Source: Hydrogenophaga sp.
Lineage (GTDB): Bacteria; Pseudomonadota; Gammaproteobacteria; Burkholderiales; Burkholderiaceae_C
Reading direction: 5' to 3'
Assembly (NCBI RefSeq): GCF_030651625.1
Contig: NZ_JAUSCF010000002.1
Location: forward strand, 1 to 64,000
DNA length: 64,000 nucleotides
Numbering within the stretch: position 1 is the first letter of the stretch; each line of letters opens with the position of its first letter. Positions 41,789 to 50,485 of the stretch are shown here, piece after piece. The translations under genes and the position numbers were made by a program. Under the pieces are notes generated by a model that saw only the letters and a list, made by a program, of their open reading frames with translations, was not told the origin of the DNA and did no database searches.

Positions 41789-42955
41789 TCACCAGTTGGC
41801 TGAACGGCTCCTGAGCTTCCATTCGCCAGCGCGCAACTGGTAGATGCCAACGGCACCAAAGCTCTGCTCGCCCCTGGCATCCCAGCGCATGGTTCCGGTC
41901 ACAGGTGCGTAGCCTTCAAGGCTGCGCAACGCTGCCAGCACCTTCTTTCGATCGGCCGACTTGGACGCGCGAATGGCACCCGTCAGCACATAGGTGCTGT
42001 CGTAGCTGTAGTGAGCGCCATATGCAACAGGCTGTTTGAAGCGGTCCTGGTAGCTGGCCACAAACTTCGGACCGGCACCAAACTCCACCGCGTTGAGCAC
42101 GGGTGAGGTCGCTGAGATCTGGTTGATCAGACCTGAGGCCTTTGTCATGGTGGTGGTTTTGATCGTGTCGCCACCAACCAGATGCACATCGGTGTGGCCC
42201 ACTTTGACCAGGGCCTCCAGCAATGCAATGGCCTGGAAGTCGTTGAGCATGGACACCACCACGTTGGTCTTGTCCGCTTTCAACTGGGCCGCGAACTCGT
42301 CGAACGCCACCGTGGAGCCATCGAACGACTGGCGCACGGTGACATCCTTGTTCAGCTCTTTCAATCGTTTGGCCGCGCCTTCAGCGAGGCCTATGCCGTA
42401 GGTGGTGCCTTCGTCAACCACTGCGTAACGGCTGGCGCCTTCTAGGCCAGCCGCGTACGCGCCCATGGCCCTGGCCTGCAGGTTGTCGTTGGCCACCATG
42501 CGCAGCGTGGTTTCAAACCCGAGTTCGGTGTAGCGCGGATTGGTCGAAATGGCGATCTGTGCAACGTTGGCCGCCGCATAAACCGGAGCGGCTTCGATGC
42601 TGACGCCTGAATTCAGGTTGGCGATCACCGCGACCACGCCGGCATCGACCAGTTGCTGGGCCACGGCTTTTCCGGTGGCAGGGTCGGCCTTGTCATCTAA
42701 CGCCACCACTTCAAGCGTCACAGGCTTGCCGTCGACCTTGAATCCCTGCTTGTTGAGTTCTTCCACCGCCAGCGTGACGCCATTGAGCAGATCCTGGCCC
42801 AGGTCGGCCAGAGAGCCACTCAGTGGCTGAGCGACACCGATTTTGATGGTGTCCGGGACGCCTGAACCGCAACCGGTGAGCAGCCCCACCGCAAGCAACG
42901 CAGAAGCCAGCAGGTGGCGGGAAATACAGCGGCGATCAATGACAGCTTTCATCAA
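41789..42955 (-). CDS. Lipoprotein branched-chain-amino-acid-type ABC binding protein (388 aa)
   Basis: A second type 1 binding protein of the LivJ family, but lipid-anchored: the lipobox is LLTGC with C29 as the lipidated residue. The mature start TIKIGVAQPLSGSLADLGQD is typical. AGGAG lies 8 bases before the start. It is followed, 278 bases on, by a related but clearly different binding protein, and again no transport subunits are near. The gap between the two holds only short hairpins. Confidence 0.9.
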   Translation of the reverse strand: MMKAVIDRRCISRHLLASALLAVGLLTGCGSGVPDTIKIGVAQPLSGSLADLGQDLLNGVTLAVEELNKQGFKVDGKPVTLEVVALDDKADPATGKAVAQQLVDAGVVAVIANLNSGVSIEAAPVYAAANVAQIAISTNPRYTELGFETTLRMVANDNLQARAMGAYAAGLEGASRYAVVDEGTTYGIGLAEGAAKRLKELNKDVTVRQSFDGSTVAFDEFAAQLKADKTNVVVSMLNDFQAIALLEALVKVGHTDVHLVGGDTIKTTTMTKASGLINQISATSPVLNAVEFGAGPKFVASYQDRFKQPVAYGAHYSYDSTYVLTGAIRASKSADRKKVLAALRSLEGYAPVTGTMRWDARGEQSFGAVGIYQLRAGEWKLRSRSANW

Positions 42956-43172
42956 GGGGGCTCCTGAGATGCGAAGGAATCTCGAACGTCCGTTGCAATT
43001 GAAGCGTGAACAGACGCTCGCAGGCTTAAAGGCCAGCGGAGCTTAATGGCGAGGGTGGCCATGCCACCGTGCGGTTTCTCACCTCAATGCCGTGATTAGC
43101 GCAATTAATGATTCAGTAGCACGACCGCAGGTCTTCATTCCCTGCGTTCGGGATCTCGCGCATTGCCGAGGG

Positions 43173-44261
43173 TCAGCGACCCGCCAGCTCCGCCAGGCTC
43201 CAGCGCGGCCTGACGTCGAAAGCGTAGGGCTGATCCGCCCGTTGAGCCTCACTCAATCCCACCTGCCAGCGCATGCCTGCCGCCAGCGCAATCATGGCGC
43301 CGTTGTCCGTGCACAAGTGGAGTTCGGGATAATGCACGCGCACCCGACGCCGATGGCAGGCAGCATCGAGTTGTTCGCGCAAGCACGTGTTGGCGCCAAC
43401 GCCCCCAGCCACCACCAGCCGCTTCAGTCCAGTGGCGTCGATCGCCGCCAGCGATTTTTTCACCAGCACATCGACGATCGCCGCCTGCACACTGGCGGCC
43501 ACGTCGGCACGCTGCTGGTGCGTCAGTGGGTCGGCCAGGTGGGTGGTGGCGGGTCCATCGGGATGTGCATGCACCAGGCGCTTGACCTGCGTGAGCACGG
43601 CGGTCTTCAGGCCCGCAAAGGAAAAATCCAGGTCGCCGCTGTGCAACAGAGGGCGTGGAAAACGGAATGCGATGTCGCTGCCCTCCAGCGACAGGCGCGC
43701 CAGCGCGGGCCCGCCAGGGTAGCCCAGGCCCAGCAATTTGGCCGACTTGTCGAACGCTTCGCCCGCAGCATCGTCGATGGTCTCGCCCAGAAGCTCGTAC
43801 CGCCCCACCCCATCCACGCGCATGAGTTGCGTGTGGCCACCGGACACCAGCAGCGCCACAAAAGGAAACTCGGGTGGGTCTGCACTGAGAAAAGGAGACA
43901 ACAGATGCCCTTCGAGGTGGTGCACACCCAGCACCGGCTTGCCCAGCGCAAAACCCAGTGCGCAGGCCACGCCGGACCCCACCAGCAGCGCGCCCGCCAG
44001 GCCAGGGCCCCGGGTGTGGGCCACAGCGTCCACGTCTGCCAGTGAGAGCCCGGCCTGTACGAGCACGGCATCGGTCAGCGGCAGCACGCGCCGGATGTGA
44101 TCTCGGCTGGCGAGCTCAGGCACCACACCACCGTAGGCCTGGTGCATCTCGATCTGGCTGTGCAGCGCATGCCCCAGCAGGCGGGGCGTGCCATTTCCAC
44201 TCGCATCGACCAGGGCCACGCCGGTTTCGTCACAGGAAGATTCGATGCCAAGGATTCGCAT
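43173..44261 (-). CDS. tsaD: tRNA N6-adenosine threonylcarbamoyltransferase
   Basis: TsaD transfers the threonylcarbamoyl group to A37 of ANN-decoding tRNAs. The ASKHA-fold ATPase shows [12 protein letters not shown] at the start and the metal-binding HxxxH at H115-H119 (VHHLEGHL). Length 362 is normal. ATG 44261 begins the conserved MRILGIESS; the longer open frame upstream is shadow. It is divergent from nasR with 96 bases between the starts. Confidence 0.97.
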   Translation of the reverse strand: MRILGIESSCDETGVALVDASGNGTPRLLGHALHSQIEMHQAYGGVVPELASRDHIRRVLPLTDAVLVQAGLSLADVDAVAHTRGPGLAGALLVGSGVACALGFALGKPVLGVHHLEGHLLSPFLSADPPEFPFVALLVSGGHTQLMRVDGVGRYELLGETIDDAAGEAFDKSAKLLGLGYPGGPALARLSLEGSDIAFRFPRPLLHSGDLDFSFAGLKTAVLTQVKRLVHAHPDGPATTHLADPLTHQQRADVAASVQAAIVDVLVKKSLAAIDATGLKRLVVAGGVGANTCLREQLDAACHRRRVRVHYPELHLCTDNGAMIALAAGMRWQVGLSEAQRADQPYAFDVRPRWSLAELAGR

Positions 44262-44302
44262 GACGGGAGTGTACGGGGCGGCACAATCACGCACCGGGCG
44301 TG

Positions 44303-44318
44303 CGGCATGCTTGTTGCT
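44303..44318 (+). promoter_or_regulatory. Sigma-54 promoter of nasR
   Basis: The element CGGCATG-CTTG-TTGCT matches the sigma-54 consensus TGGCACG-N4-TTGCW, with GG at 44304-44305 and GC at 44316-44317, exactly ten bases apart. The predicted transcript start is near 44329, 29 bases before the nasR ATG. Two similar elements serve nrtA and nirB. Confidence 0.7.
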
Positions 44319-44357
44319 GCATGGTTCACACCCACTCTCCCCAACACGCCTTTCCAC

Positions 44358-45629
44358 ATGAAATCGGGTCTTCACTTCCTGGTCGCTGCCAAACGCTGCG
44401 AAATCGATGAGCTGCAACAGCTGACGCGCACCAGTGCGCTGGTGAACGTGACCGGACGACTGGTGCATGGCTTGCAGCGCGAGAGAGGATTGTCCAATCT
44501 GGTGCTGGGGTCCCAGGGTGCACGCTTCACAGAGGTCCTGTCAAAACAGATCGGTGAATGCCAGCAGATTGAAGCCGAGTTGCGTGGCTGCCTGGACCGC
44601 ATGGACACCAGCGCCACCCTGACTGGCAATGGGGCGCGCCTGTACAGCCGCATTGCCTATGTGCTGCACGGGCTGGACGCTCTGCCCGGCTTGCGGGATT
44701 GCGTCAGGACCCTGGGCTGGACGTCCCGCCAGGCCACTGATGCCTATGCGCGACTGGTGACAGGCCTGCTCGCGGTGGTGTTCGAGGCCGCCGACAGCGC
44801 CACCGACCCCAAAGTGTCTCGCCTGCTGGTGGCGCTGTTCAACTTCATGCAGGGCAAAGAGTTTGCAGGGCAGGAGCGCGCCGTGGGTTCCGCGCTGTTT
44901 GTCAAGGGGCGTGCCGATGCCGGCGAACAGCAGCGACTGCTGCATCTGATCGAATCACAGGAGCGCTGCCTGCAGGTGTTTGTGGAGTTCGCCGGGGCCG
45001 ATGTGGAAACTCTCTGGAAGCAAAGCCAGGAAAGCGCCACGCTGGCCGAACTGGAGCGGATGCGCCGCATTCTGTGCACCGCCAGTCATGGCACCACCCT
45101 CGACGCTGGCTTGAGTCAGATCTGGTTCGACTGCTGCAGCCGGCGCATGGACAGCATGAAGGCGGTGGAGGAGCGGGTGGCTGACGATCTGCTGCGGGTG
45201 TGTCACGACAAGGTGGCCGCAGCCAACGCCGATCTGGCGGCCTACAACGCGTTGAGCGCCGCACCGCCGTCCGCAACCGATGCCATGTCGTTCTTCGAAG
45301 ACGCTGCCCCGGCGCCGGGCACACCCGGTCTGGGCATGGCGACCCAGGGGTTTGGCCTGCAACTGGAGCGCTCAATCCTTGAACTGGTCCAGGAACAGGC
45401 ACAGCGGTTGCAGACCATGGGCGACGAACTGGACACGGTGCGCGCGAGTCTGAACGAGCGCAAGGTGATCGAACGGGCCAAGGGTCTGCTCATGGCACAC
45501 CGCAAATTGAACGAAGAAGCCGCCCACAAGATGATGCGACAGATGGCCATGAATCAAAATCGGCGCCTGATCGAAGTGGCTGACGCGGTGCTGGCCATGG
45601 CCGATGTGCTGCCCGAAGGCCCCCGTTGA
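44358..45629 (+). CDS. nasR: Nitrate/nitrite-sensing ANTAR transcription antiterminator (NasR-type, 423 aa)
   Basis: The N-terminal 300 residues are a NIT (nitrate- and nitrite-sensing) domain, with the family opening [20 protein letters not shown] near residue 35. The C-terminal 60 or so residues are an ANTAR RNA-binding domain ([20 protein letters not shown], then [13 protein letters not shown]). In Klebsiella NasR binds leader RNA when nitrate or nitrite is bound and prevents termination upstream of the nas genes. Matching RNA targets are visible here in the nrtA and nirB leaders. ATG 44358 is chosen since earlier sequence is shadow of tsaD. No clear Shine-Dalgarno is seen. Confidence 0.93.
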   Translation: MKSGLHFLVAAKRCEIDELQQLTRTSALVNVTGRLVHGLQRERGLSNLVLGSQGARFTEVLSKQIGECQQIEAELRGCLDRMDTSATLTGNGARLYSRIAYVLHGLDALPGLRDCVRTLGWTSRQATDAYARLVTGLLAVVFEAADSATDPKVSRLLVALFNFMQGKEFAGQERAVGSALFVKGRADAGEQQRLLHLIESQERCLQVFVEFAGADVETLWKQSQESATLAELERMRRILCTASHGTTLDAGLSQIWFDCCSRRMDSMKAVEERVADDLLRVCHDKVAAANADLAAYNALSAAPPSATDAMSFFEDAAPAPGTPGLGMATQGFGLQLERSILELVQEQAQRLQTMGDELDTVRASLNERKVIERAKGLLMAHRKLNEEAAHKMMRQMAMNQNRRLIEVADAVLAMADVLPEGPR

Positions 45630-45733
45630 GCGCCATGGGTGCACCCCGGATGCTGCGGCGCACAACAACTGTGCCTGACGACACCGTCGCACCAAACTGA
45701 CGCCAGACAAGGCACGCGCCGGGCTGGACCTGC

Positions 45734-45749
45734 GCACCGGGAACGGTGC
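45734..45749. promoter_or_regulatory. Dyad GCACCG-N4-CGGTGC upstream of the nrtA promoter
   Basis: A perfect inverted repeat, centred about 110 bases upstream of the predicted nrtA start, at a distance typical for an enhancer-binding protein such as NtrC. The half-sites resemble NtrC half-sites (GCACC/GGTGC) but the spacing is one base longer than the E. coli consensus, so identity is uncertain. Confidence 0.4.
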
Positions 45750-45826
45750 CCAACCGGCTGCTCAACTGGCATTTTCTCTTTCAAAATCAAACAACTGAAC
45801 ATCGGCATGCCGCCAACAGATCGGTC

Positions 45827-45842
45827 TGGCACGCTCCCTGCT
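45827..45842 (+). promoter_or_regulatory. Sigma-54 promoter of the nrtABD operon
   Basis: TGGCACG-CTCC-CTGCT has a perfect -24 box and one mismatch in the -12 box. GG is at 45828-45829 and GC at 45840-45841, exactly ten bases apart. The predicted start is near 45853, four bases before the first ANTAR-type hairpin, so promoter and RNA element agree with each other. Confidence 0.8.
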
Positions 45843-45856
45843 TAAGTTGATGCAAA

Positions 45857-45917
45857 CGGAAGGACGCCAATGGCGGCGCTCTTTCCGAAGTCTCCCCAGA
45901 CACGGACAACGGCGTCC
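45857..45917 (+). promoter_or_regulatory. ANTAR target RNA in the nrtA leader (two hexaloop hairpins)
   Basis: Hairpin P1 (45857-45887) is a long stem with the loop AATGGC (45869-45874), A at position 1 and G at position 4. Hairpin P2 (45904-45917) is GGAC-AACGGC-GTCC, again with A1 and G4 in a six-base loop. Paired hexaloops of this kind are the known recognition motif of ANTAR proteins. P2 overlaps the left arm of the terminator that follows, so binding by NasR should block termination. Confidence 0.8.
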
Positions 45918-45961
45918 ATTTCCAGCTTGCAGCGCAGGCCAGGAAATGGGCGCCGTTTTTG
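45909..45961 (+). terminator. Regulated intrinsic terminator (attenuator) before nrtA
   Basis: ACGGCGTCCATTTCC (45909-45923) pairs with GGAAATGGGCGCCGT (45942-45956) over 15 bases with one G-U, and is followed by a T-run to 45960. It lies 40 bases before the nrtA ATG, in the leader rather than after a gene. Its left arm shares nine bases with the P2 ANTAR hairpin. Confidence 0.85.
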
Positions 45962-46000
45962 TTTGGGGTTTCGAATTGTTCATCAGCCAGGAGTTTGTCC

Positions 46001-47284
46001 ATGACAGCAGAAACCGCTTCCACAAAAACCGCCGCCCCCGTTCAAGAGACGTCTGCAGCGTCGCGCCGGGATTTCCTGATCAAGGGCAGCGCTGTCGGCA
46101 CGGCCGCGCTGTTCTCCACGTTGGGCCATCACGGCGTCTGGGCAGCGGGTTCGGACGCGCCCGAGAAGGTCGAGGTGAAGATCGGCTTCATTCCGCTGAC
46201 CGACTGCGCCAGCGTGGTAATGGCAGCCGAGCTGGGCATCGACAAGAAGTACGGCGTGAAGATCGTGCCGACCAAAGAGGCCAGCTGGGCCGGTGTGCGC
46301 GACAAGCTGGTCAACGGCGAACTGGACTTCGCCCATGTGCTGTACGGACTGATTTATGGACTTCAGCTGGGCACCGCCGGCCCCAGGAAGGACATGGCCA
46401 TCCTGATGAACCTGCAGCAGAATGGCCAAGCCATCACTCTCTCGAAAAAGCTGGCAGAAAAAGGCGCTGTGGACGGTCCGTCGCTCGCCAAGCTGATGGC
46501 GGCTGAAAAGCGTGAGTACACCTTTGCCCAGACTTTTCCCACCGGCACACACGCCATGTGGCTGTACTACTGGCTGGCTGCCGCAGGCATCGACCCCATG
46601 AAGGATGCGCGCGCCATCGTGGTGCCACCGCCGCAGATGGTGGCCAACATGCGCGTGGGCAACATGGACGGCTTCTGTGTCGGCGAACCATGGAACCACC
46701 GCGCCATCATGGACGGCATCGGCATCACCGCCAATACCACGCAGGACATCTGGAAGGACCATCCCGAAAAGGTGCTGGGCACTTCGGCGGAGTTCGTGCA
46801 GAAAAATCCGAATACCGCACGGGCCGTGACGGCCGCCATCCTGGAGGCCGGCAAATGGATTGACGCCGGCCTGCAAAACAAGCTGAAGATGGCTGAGACC
46901 ATTGCACAGCGCTCGTATGTGAACACCAGTGTGGATGCGATCAACCAGCGCATCCTGGGCCGCTACCAGAACGGCCTGGGCAGGACCTGGGACGATCCTG
47001 ATCACATGAAGTTCTACAACGACGGATCAGCCAACTTCCCCTATCTGTCGGACGGCATGTGGTTCCTGACACAGCACAAGCGCTGGGGCCTGCTCAAGAG
47101 CCACCCAGATTATCTGGCCGTGGCCAAAGCGGTCAATCGCATCGACATCTACAAGGAAGCAGCGTCTGCCAGCAAGACACCGCTCCCCAAGTCCGACATG
47201 CGCAGCGCCAAGTTCATCGACGGCGTGGTGTGGGATGGCAAGGACCCGGCCAAATACGCCGACGGATTCAAGATAAAAGCGTGA
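46001..47284 (+). CDS. nrtA: Nitrate ABC transporter substrate-binding protein (NrtA/NasF-type, 427 aa)
   Basis: A periplasmic nitrate-binding protein of the NrtA/CmpA family. A twin-arginine signal is present (SRRDFLIKGSAVGTAALFS, residues about 21-40), which would place the folded protein in the periplasm. The family opening KIGFIPLTDCASVVMAAELG and the segment FAHVLYGLIYG are clear. AGGAG precedes the ATG at 46001 by 7 bases. It is separated from nrtB by 153 bases with gene-end repeat copy F; such a spacer could favour more binding protein than permease. Confidence 0.93.
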   Translation: MTAETASTKTAAPVQETSAASRRDFLIKGSAVGTAALFSTLGHHGVWAAGSDAPEKVEVKIGFIPLTDCASVVMAAELGIDKKYGVKIVPTKEASWAGVRDKLVNGELDFAHVLYGLIYGLQLGTAGPRKDMAILMNLQQNGQAITLSKKLAEKGAVDGPSLAKLMAAEKREYTFAQTFPTGTHAMWLYYWLAAAGIDPMKDARAIVVPPPQMVANMRVGNMDGFCVGEPWNHRAIMDGIGITANTTQDIWKDHPEKVLGTSAEFVQKNPNTARAVTAAILEAGKWIDAGLQNKLKMAETIAQRSYVNTSVDAINQRILGRYQNGLGRTWDDPDHMKFYNDGSANFPYLSDGMWFLTQHKRWGLLKSHPDYLAVAKAVNRIDIYKEAASASKTPLPKSDMRSAKFIDGVVWDGKDPAKYADGFKIKA

Positions 47285-47400
47285 CCCACTCCCGCAAAGA
47301 TTGACCCACCCTCGCGCCGCACCTTCGGTGCGTCACCCCCTCGAGGGGGCAACGCTGGCGGACTGGCAGAGCCGGATCCGCGGCGTTACTGGACTGAAGA
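47282..47400 (+). repeat. Gene-end repeat, copy F, between nrtA and nrtB
   Basis: The element starts on the nrtA stop codon, with TGACCCAC present twice within about 20 bases. It continues with CACCCCCTCGAGGGGG and CTGGCAGAGCCGG. The nrtB ribosome site follows at about 47424-47429. Confidence 0.8.
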
Positions 47401-47437
47401 CACCTCTCTCGCCGCTTTGCACTGAAAGGACATCACG

Positions 47438-48388
47438 ATGGTCAGCGCTGTTTTTCATTCACCGCTGGAAGGGGTTTCGTCCCCCAAGGCTTCCCCTCGT
47501 AGCGCCGACCCGGTGGCGCCGTATCCGCCTTCAACTGCCATGTCTTCCACAGCTTCAACACCGTCCACCACCCTCTCGGCCAGCGTCTCACGCGCTCGGA
47601 GCTGGGACTTCAGTTTCCTCTGGACCGCCGTGCTGCCGCCCCTGCTGGGACTGGCGTTTCTCGTGATTGTGTGGGCACTCGTGGCCGGTACCGGAGAGAG
47701 CGGCATCCCCACGCCTCTGGAAACCTGGAAGCAGGCACTCGAGGTGTTTGCCGACCCGTTCTACCAGGTGGGGCCCAATGACCAGGGCGTGGGCTGGAAC
47801 GTGCTCATGTCGCTGCAGCGCGTGGCCATCGGTTTCGGCCTGGCGGCGATGGTGGGCATTCCGGCGGGTTTCATGATCGGACGTTTCACCTTCCTGAGTC
47901 GGATGTTCAATCCTCTCATCAGCTTGCTGCGCCCGGTGTCGCCACTCGCCTGGCTGCCCATTGGCCTGCTGGTGTTCAAAGGTGCCAACCCGGCCGCCAT
48001 CTGGACCATCTTCATCTGCTCCATCTGGCCCATGATCATCAACACCGCGGTGGGCGTGCAGCGCGTGCCGCAGGACTACATGAACGTGGCGCGCGTGCTC
48101 AACCTGAGCGAGTGGAAGATCTTCACCAAGATCCTGTTCCCTGCGGTGCTGCCCTATCTGCTGACCGGTGTGCGCCTGGCCGTGGGCACGGCGTGGCTGG
48201 TGATCGTGGCCGCCGAGATGCTGACCGGTGGCGTGGGCATCGGTTTCTGGATCTGGGACGAGTGGAACAACCTCAATGTGGCCAGCATCATCATCGCGAT
48301 CTTCGTGATCGGCATCGTGGGTCTGCTGCTCGAATTCGGCCTGATCAAACTGGCCACGCTGTTCACCTTTGAAGAAGTCAAGAGCTGA
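47438..48388 (+). CDS. nrtB: Nitrate ABC transporter permease (316 aa)
   Basis: A BPD_transp_1-type inner-membrane permease with six helices after a cytoplasmic N-terminal tail. The motif that contacts the ATPase is visible as EWKIFTKILFPAVLPYLLTG. The first 50 or so residues are Ser/Pro/Ala-rich and partly resemble translated intergenic sequence, so the true start may be as late as the internal ATG at 47540 (MSSTAST). AAAGGA lies 8 bases before the chosen start. It is followed by nrtD. Confidence 0.92.
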   Translation: MVSAVFHSPLEGVSSPKASPRSADPVAPYPPSTAMSSTASTPSTTLSASVSRARSWDFSFLWTAVLPPLLGLAFLVIVWALVAGTGESGIPTPLETWKQALEVFADPFYQVGPNDQGVGWNVLMSLQRVAIGFGLAAMVGIPAGFMIGRFTFLSRMFNPLISLLRPVSPLAWLPIGLLVFKGANPAAIWTIFICSIWPMIINTAVGVQRVPQDYMNVARVLNLSEWKIFTKILFPAVLPYLLTGVRLAVGTAWLVIVAAEMLTGGVGIGFWIWDEWNNLNVASIIIAIFVIGIVGLLLEFGLIKLATLFTFEEVKS

Positions 48389-48404
48389 GGCTCAGGAGTT
48401 CCCC

Positions 48405-49208
48405 ATGCAAGCAAGCAAGTACATCGACATCCAGGGCGTCGAACAGACGTTCAAGACCAAAAAGGGCAATTTCCCGGCCCTGCGCGACATCGACCTCACG
48501 GTATCCAAGGGAGAGTTCGTCACGCTGATCGGCCACTCGGGATGTGGCAAGTCCACGCTGCTGAACCTGATTGCCGGTCTGACCATGCCCACCAGTGGCG
48601 TGCTGCTCTGCGCCGACAAGGAAATCGCTGGCCCGGGCCCGGAGCGCGCGGTGGTGTTCCAGAACCACTCTCTGCTGCCCTGGCTGACCTGCTTTGAAAA
48701 CATCTACCTCGCGGTGGAGCGGGTGTTCGGCGCCAAGGAAAGCAAGGTGCAGCTCAAGGCGCGCACGGAAGAGGCCCTGGCGCTGGTGGGCCTCACGCCG
48801 GCTGCGAACAAACGGCCTGGTGAGATCTCGGGTGGCATGAAACAGCGCGTGGGTATTGCGCGCGCGCTGTGCATGGAGCCCAAGGTGCTGCTGATGGACG
48901 AACCCTTCGGCGCCCTCGATGCATTGACACGCGCCAAACTTCAGGACGAATTGCTGGAAATCGTGGCACGCACGCACAGCACGGTGGTGATGGTGACGCA
49001 CGACGTGGATGAGGCCGTGTTGCTGTCCGACAGGATCGTGATGCTGACCAACGGCCCGGCCGCCACGATTGGTGAGGTTCTGTCGGTCGATCTGCCGCGG
49101 CCTCGTCATCGCGTGGCGCTCGCAGACGATCCGCAATACCAGCGTTGCCGAAAGTCGGTGATCGACTTTCTCTACACGCGCCAGGCACACGTGGAGAAGG
49201 TCGCCTGA
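48405..49208 (+). CDS. nrtD: Nitrate ABC transporter ATP-binding protein (267 aa)
   Basis: The ATPase that drives nitrate uptake with NrtA and NrtB. Walker A is GHSGCGKST (43-51), the signature is SGGMKQRVGIARAL, Walker B is VLLMDEPFGALD and the H-loop is in VVMVTHDVDEA. AGGAG lies 7 bases before the ATG at 48405, 16 bases after nrtB ends. No NrtA-like domain is fused, so it is NrtD- rather than NrtC-like. Confidence 0.94.
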   Translation: MQASKYIDIQGVEQTFKTKKGNFPALRDIDLTVSKGEFVTLIGHSGCGKSTLLNLIAGLTMPTSGVLLCADKEIAGPGPERAVVFQNHSLLPWLTCFENIYLAVERVFGAKESKVQLKARTEEALALVGLTPAANKRPGEISGGMKQRVGIARALCMEPKVLLMDEPFGALDALTRAKLQDELLEIVARTHSTVVMVTHDVDEAVLLSDRIVMLTNGPAATIGEVLSVDLPRPRHRVALADDPQYQRCRKSVIDFLYTRQAHVEKVA

Positions 49209-49255
49209 GCGATGGCTGGCCGCCCTGCCGGCGAACAAGTCCAGACAGCGTCGCT

Positions 49256-49885
49256 TCAGGCGCTGATGGCCCGCTTCGAGGGGCGCTCGGATCCACCTTC
49301 AGCGCCGATGATCTCCAGGTCGGTCGGGGGACCTTCCAAAGGCTCTGAGAGATCGATATCACCTGCCTCCGGCAACACATGCAGACGACTGCGTTGTTTG
49401 ACTTTGGCAGGCACGCCAACGGCAATCGAGTCGGACGGGACACTGCGTGTCACCACCGAATTGGCCCCGATGGCCACGTTGTCGCCGATGGTGATTCTCC
49501 CCAGCACCTTGGCGCCGGCACCAATGTCCACGTTGTCACCGAAGGTCGGCGCACAAGGATCGTCGACACGCGCCAGCCCCACCACCACACCCGTTCGAAT
49601 GCGGCAGTTGTCGCCAAACTTTGCATAACCGCTGATCACGATGCCGCCGAAGTGATCGATGACAAAGTTTTTCCCTACTGTGACTTCACAAGGCAACTCG
49701 ATGCCGGTGAGCACCTGAACGGTCTTGTAAAGCACCTTGTAGACAAACGAAAACGGCATGCGCACCCATCTTGGACGAATGCCATGGCGCCAGCGACCAA
49801 AACGGTAAACCGTCATGACCCACAGACCCTGAGCGCCCAAGCTTCGACCGTGGGCGTGGTAGTCAGCGCGGATGTGTTCAAACAT
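49256..49885 (-). CDS. CysE-like hexapeptide-repeat acetyltransferase (209 aa)
   Basis: A left-handed beta-helix acyltransferase related to serine acetyltransferase. The hexapeptide repeats run from about residue 70 to 150 (VTVGKNFVIDHFGGIVISG, then FGDNVDIGAGAKVLGRITIG and VAIGANSVVTRSVP). The catalytic His is in IDHFGGIVI. The N-terminal helical part of true CysE is shortened, so polysaccharide or other acetylation is as likely as cysteine synthesis. It lies alone on the minus strand between nrtD and nirB and is not evidently part of nitrate assimilation. Confidence 0.85.
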   Translation of the reverse strand: MFEHIRADYHAHGRSLGAQGLWVMTVYRFGRWRHGIRPRWVRMPFSFVYKVLYKTVQVLTGIELPCEVTVGKNFVIDHFGGIVISGYAKFGDNCRIRTGVVVGLARVDDPCAPTFGDNVDIGAGAKVLGRITIGDNVAIGANSVVTRSVPSDSIAVGVPAKVKQRSRLHVLPEAGDIDLSEPLEGPPTDLEIIGAEGGSERPSKRAISA

Positions 49886-49944
49886 GGTGGATTCGCGAAG
49901 TCAATGCTCGGGTCAGAAAAGGTCTATTCGAAAAATGGTTCACC

Positions 49945-49988
49945 AAAAAAAGCGGGGCGGTCATGCCTGTCCGCCATGCAGCCCCGCT
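49945..49988 (-). terminator. Intrinsic terminator on the minus strand with no gene before it
   Basis: On the minus strand AGCGGGGC (49981-49988) pairs with GCCCCGCT (49951-49958), followed by a run of six U. It cannot serve the CysE-like gene, which starts further downstream on the same strand. It therefore ends a transcript that comes from the gene-poor stretch above 49988. Confidence 0.75.
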
Positions 49989-50210
49989 CACCGGGTATTG
50001 CCGGATCGCAACGGTTTTTCGCAGCAAACCCAAGGCAATACCCCCGAAGCATCGGTTGGGCACCGAACAACACAGGCATTGGGGGTTTCGCCAGATGACG
50101 TGGCGCGAGCGTCTTCGGCGTCAAGCCAAGATTGTCTCGTTTGGCTGGCCTCATCTCAGTGCGCCACCGCACATAGATAACGACGCGTTGCTTTGAAGAT
50201 ACTGCACTCA
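49951..50210 (-). ncRNA. Candidate small RNA ending at the 49945-49988 terminator
   Basis: The stretch between the terminator and about 50210 has no plausible protein. It contains an inverted repeat GGGTATTGCC (49993-50002) / GGCAATACCC (50034-50043) next to the terminator hairpin. A transcript here would be structured and would end at the terminator. The 5' end is not defined and no convincing promoter was found, so the right-hand boundary is a guess. Confidence 0.35.
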
Positions 50211-50446
50211 AAGGCGGGCCGTTTAGTGACAGTGAGGCCGGCAAGCGCAGGACAGACTGAATCTGACTGCCTTTCGAAGGTATCACGTGCAAGGCCCAGA
50301 CCGGTACTCGCTCCCCAACAACCGCATCCGCCGACGGGTCGCGTGACCCTTCAGCACGCCCGCAGCAAACCATTTGCGCCAGAGGCGCACGATCGTGAGC
50401 GGGCTGTGGTCTCCAGCAACTTGGTGCATCCCGCCGTGACCCGGTC

Positions 50447-50485
50447 TGGTGAGCCACATCACCAGATTTGGTGCATCACGCACCA
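50447..50485. promoter_or_regulatory. Two adjacent dyads upstream of nirB, possible enhancer site
   Basis: TGGTGA-GCCACA-TCACCA (50447-50464) is followed after four bases by TGGTGC-ATCAC-GCACCA (50469-50485), both perfect inverted repeats. A further TTGGTGCATC lies near 50421. They sit about 220-260 bases upstream of the predicted sigma-54 start. They share NtrC-like half-sites, but the geometry differs from the usual NtrC site. Confidence 0.45.

Noticed and set aside
45767..45783. TGGCATTTTCTCTTTCA as sigma-54 promoter of nrtA
   Set aside because: The -24 half is good, but the essential GC at -12 is absent. The element at 45827-45842 has both halves.
45815..45830. CAG-ATCGGT-CTG as first ANTAR hairpin of the nrtA leader
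   Set aside because: The loop has A1 and G4, but the stem is only 3 bp and the element lies upstream of the predicted transcript start at about 45853, so it would not be in the RNA.
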